A DNA stretch of 64,000 nucleotides, taken from NCBI GenBank assembly GCA_963921825.1, contig OY997589.1:16947735-17011734 (forward strand). The letters run 5' to 3'. Each line of letters begins with the position of its first letter. Position 1 is the first letter of the stretch. Below the pieces are notes generated by a model, which was not told the DNA's origin, made no database searches, and was given only the letters and a program-made list of their open reading frames with translations. This document shows positions 61,022 through 64,000 of the stretch, piece by piece. Source of the DNA: Erodium maritimum (taxonomy: Eukaryota; Streptophyta; Magnoliopsida; Geraniales; Geraniaceae). The translations under genes and the position numbers were made by a program.

Positions 61022-61510
61022 AAAGAAGGGTATGTTTTTGCAACTATTAAAAGAAGTGGACTAAATAAAAAGCTTAGGGTATGTTTTTGTAACTATTAAA
61101 AGAAGGGGACTAAAAGAAAATCTTAGGGTATGTTTTTGCAATTATTAAAGAAGGTGACTAAAAGAAAAGTTTAGGGTATGTTTTTGCAACTATCAAAGAA
61201 GAGGATTAAAAGAAAAGTTTAGGGTATGTTTTTGCAACTATTAAAAGAAGGGGACTAAAAGAAAATTTTAGGGTATGTTTTTGCAATTATTAAAAGAAGG
61301 AAACTAAAAAAAAGTTTAGGGTATGTTTTTGCAACTATTAATAGAAAGGGACTAAAAGAAAAGTTTAGGGTATGTTTTTGCAACTATTAAAAGAAGGGGA
61401 CAAAAAAAAAGTTTAGAGTATGTTTTTGCAACTATTAAAGAATGAGACTAAAAGAAAAGTTTATGGTATGTTTTTGCAACTATAAAAAAAGTTTAGGGTA
61501 TGTTTTTGTA
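61022..61510 (+). repeat. 48-49-bp minisatellite in the hAT element
   Basis: TATGTTTTTG occurs at 61031, 61080, 61129, 61177, 61225, 61274, 61322, 61371, 61419, 61467 and 61499. Each is followed by CAACTATTAAAAGAAGG-type sequence and AAAAGTTTAGGG. About ten units of 48-49 bp, the last shortened. Confidence 0.95.
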
Positions 61511-62541
61511 ATTATAAAAAAATGACTAAAACAAGGTTTTTCAAGTTGAGTATCAAATGAGTATATTGATATGGATGCAAATGGATATCCGTGGATATCC
61601 AAATGAGTATTGGATAAAAATGGATGAGACAAAGATGGATCAAAATGGGTATTGGGTTGGATATGGAGGGTAAAGGAAATGCAAATGGATGGAAATGGAG
61701 GTTGTGATCCCTACCCATATCCGCCCATACCCGCCCATTTGCCATCCCTAGTTGCCCCATGTACGCGGTCCCCCGGTGTTACTAGTTCCAATACGATACC
61801 TACATCGAGGGGTTATGCCGGTGTAGGGTGTCTAGGCCGAGGATGGTGTGATTCCTTACCCCGATGATGTGTGGTCCGGGAAGACATCTAGGCCGATGAT
61901 GTGTGGTATGTTATGATGTATCGTGATTTGTACCCCGATGTCGTGTTTCTTGGAAGATATCTAGGCCGATGTTGTGTGGTCCGGTACGATATGGTTGAGT
62001 CGGGTTGTGAACAACCGGCGAAGTTCGGTGACTACTGTATGGGACGTGTGGTTGTTTTACCGTGTATTGTGTGCTTGATGATTGGATAAGTGATGTGATT
62101 TGAGTGTGATATTGGTCATGTAAGTATGTTTTGTGATTATGCGATTTCTGTGGTTGTCCTTAGTTGTTGTGCCTTGCTAGTATGCCCTAATTGGACGGTT
62201 ACCCGTGGTGGTGAGCGGTTAACTCATCGCCTTAACTACTTTTTCCTACTGAGCGAAAGCTCACCCCTCTACTTTATTGTTCTACAGGTTTTGAGCGGGA
62301 TATGATCTAGCGGGATTCTCGGAGCTTGGGAGCTAATGAGAGTCTTAGTCTAGTATGGTCTAGAGATGTACTTTCTCTTTGTACTAAACTATTTTATTGT
62401 GGTTTGAGCTTTGACTCTTATGGTTGGAATTATTGTTTAGACGGTTATTTGAGAACTATTTATTTCAAATTCACCTTTATTATTATTACTTTTAGTTCAC
62501 GTCTCGAGTCCGATCAAAACCGGATTTGGGGTGTGACAATT

Positions 62542-62554
62542 TGGTATCAGAGCC
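62542..62554 (+). promoter_or_regulatory. Primer-binding site (initiator Met tRNA type)
   Basis: TGGTATCAGAGCC starts three bases after the LTR end. It is the standard plant retrotransposon site complementary to the 3' end of initiator tRNA-Met, which primes minus-strand DNA synthesis. Confidence 0.93.
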
Positions 62555-63320
62555 TGATTTTTCAAAAACTTCGGACCGTACGTCAATTAGGTGGGTAGAG
62601 TTAAGTCGTTGGGTTTCCGTGTGTCGGTTACGCAAATCGGAAATGTCCTACGCGTAGAATCGAGACGAAGAGAGTCTCGGTTTGGTGAAAGGCTGTCTAG
62701 TGTTGCGAACTTGTGCTGAACCGCTGTGATTGGTATCGATATTTGGGTCTACTGATTGCTGTGAGATATGATTGTGTACAGTACGTTGTGCAGGTTGTGG
62801 TTTTAATGTCCCGCGTGAGCGGATGGTTAGTGTAATTTTCAAACGGGTCATGCCCAATTTTTTGCAAAATTGAAGTGTAGGTACCATCACGATTCGACTA
62901 TAGGGGCCACTGTAGTCGGACGTGACGGGGGGATGTCAAGTGGTTACTACGTAATTCGGAGACGCCTGAACCGGGTTGTAACGACATGATGTCAACATGG
63001 AATGTTATGTTAGAAAGAGAAGGTGTTAAGAACCTTGAAACTAAGTTTATGTTTGTACTTTGTGTAATTGCCGTGTAATATGAATTGTGGACTGTGTGAC
63101 TTGCGTGTGAAATTGTTGAAATGTGTGTTTGACTTATGTGATGCACTAGTGTGCGAATTTCTCTGGTTGTGTGAAATTGTATGACTATACTATACGAAGT
63201 ATATTATTAGTTCGAGTGCGACTTTTATGAAACCTGGGTGAACGCTAGTTATTTAAGCGCGTCGTTTATGCAAATTTAATGAACTGAACATGTACGTTAT
63301 CCGTGCGGCGGATATACGAC

Positions 63321-64000
63321 ATGACGCCTACCTACGTACCACGAGGCACCAAGAGTCGGCCAGCTGGAGGCCGAGGGTAGCCACCTGCCATTGAGTCGGT
63401 AGAGGCAACAAGTGTCCAAGGTGCACCCGCTGAGGGGCACGAGAGAGTTGGTGCTGGACCATCGAGATTTCCACCCAGAGTTCCGTCGGTCACATAGCCG
63501 ACCCAGGCGACAGTCCTGGAGGAGTTGGTTCGTACTGTTCAGGGCTTGACGGTAGTCATCGCCCAGAGAGAGGCTACGGCCCCGACACTAGAGACTGTGC
63601 CTGCTGCCACTACAGCCGCCACCGTGATGCCTAGCCAGGTTGATAGCTACACAGCCCAGGCGCTGAGGGACTTTCGCAGGCTGGGCACACCTGTCTTTTT
63701 CAGGGAGACAGACCCCGAGGCAGCCAAGAGATGGCTGCAGCGGATTATCCGCAACTTGGATACGTCGGGGATACTGGATGGTCGCTTGAGAGTATCTTTT
63801 TCAGCGTTCCAGCTGGAAGGAGATGCCTACCATTGGTGGCAGCGCGAGCATGCTCGAGTTGGGGATGACTTTCAGCTGTTTGGTAAGCGGTTCCTGGAGC
63901 AGTACTTCCCGCAATCAGCACAGGAGGACATACACCAACGGTTCCTGGAACTGCGTCAGGAGGGGATGACAGTGTCTGAGTACGAGGCGAGATTCACCTC
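63321..64000 (+). pseudogene. Retrotransposon gag (capsid) region, N-part, two nonsense codons
   Basis: The frame from ATG 63321 has TAG at 63378-63380 and 63495-63497, then is open to the window edge. The capsid-type gag domain shows FRRLGTPVFFRETDPEAAKRW, WLQRIIRNLD, the hallmark GDAYHWW, RFLEQYFP and MTVSEYEARF. This matches the Retrotrans_gag domain of plant Ty3/gypsy, most like Tekay/Del. If translation started after the second TAG (e.g. the ATG in the VMPSQVDSY region) the domain itself would be complete so far as seen. The C-terminus is outside the window. Confidence 0.85.

Larger units (their letters stand above)
60342..61750. mobile_element. Non-autonomous hAT element inserted in the LTR
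   Basis: Perfect 13-bp terminal inverted repeats TAGGGATGGCAAA and exact 8-bp target duplication GTTGCCCC (60334-60341 and 61751-61758). Length 1,409 bp. Subterminal GGATATGGAT/ATCCATATCC motifs occur at both ends. Inside lie TA/CA microsatellites and a 48-49-bp minisatellite. No transposase. The intact ends suggest a fairly recent insertion. Confidence 0.95.
58340..64000 (+). mobile_element. Ty3/gypsy LTR retrotransposon (5' LTR, PBS, gag), runs off the right edge
   Basis: 5' LTR 58340-62538 begins TGTAAGAACCGCCCC and ends GGTGTGACA. A primer-binding site follows, then gag from about 63321. Removing the hAT insertion (60342-61750 plus its 8-bp duplication) gives an LTR of about 2,782 bp, matching the solo LTRs. 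The gag sequence resembles the Tekay/Del chromovirus group. Pol and the 3' LTR lie beyond the window. This copy identifies the family of the four solo LTRs. Confidence 0.9.

Noticed and set aside
1-64000. CRISPR arrays, operons, tRNA or rRNA genes
   Set aside because: Eukaryotic sequence; no spacer-repeat array, and no tRNA or rRNA recognised by eye. A covariance-model scan would settle small RNAs.

Overview
This is a nuclear chromosomal segment from a flowering plant, most likely a eudicot. Evidence for this: split genes with GT..AG introns, plant-specific families (GATL, HOS3-like ELO, CML41-like, RMA-type RING), TATA boxes, and a dense load of nested plant transposons (Ty3/gypsy LTRs, L1-type LINEs, PIF/Harbinger, hAT). 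I cannot name the species.

Five host genes are supported. From left to right: an ELO/HOS3-like gene (minus, cut by the left edge), a tail-anchored RING E3 ligase (plus), an intronless GATL galacturonosyltransferase-like gene (plus), a 12-exon PQ-loop membrane transporter (minus; exon structure solved by reading splice sites, 371 aa) and an intronless CML41-like calcium sensor (plus, ~50.6 kb). The first four lie within 16.5 kb. About 34 kb, mostly transposons, separates them from the CML gene. Their products act in different processes (lipid elongation, ER ubiquitination, wall pectin synthesis, amino-acid export from vacuoles, Ca2+ signalling) and no pathway links them. From memory, Arabidopsis keeps GATL2 next to CML41 and HOS3 near a PQ-loop gene, so this may be an old gene block inflated by transposons.

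The repeats can be resolved into nested insertions, many with exact target-site duplications. (1) One LTR family is present as four solo LTRs (22.7-25.1, 33.8-36.5, 43.6-46.3, 55.4-58.3 kb) and one 5' LTR with primer-binding site and gag (58.3-64.0 kb). (2) A roughly 8.7-kb minus-strand L1 LINE (29.6-38.3 kb) is split by two solo LTRs. (3) Three retroposon remnants carry an RRM-type ORF1; the two better-preserved copies have no reverse transcriptase. (4) Two, probably three, long non-coding poly(A) retroposons share a CGTGGGACGC motif. (5) A PIF/Harbinger group has the transposase and its Myb-like partner on separate elements with common ends and 5' leader, plus a MITE beside its probable parent. 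(6) hAT elements with 8-bp duplications, one carrying a 48-49-bp minisatellite.

All transposon reading frames seen are broken or truncated. The remaining intergenic stretches hold no recognisable gene.
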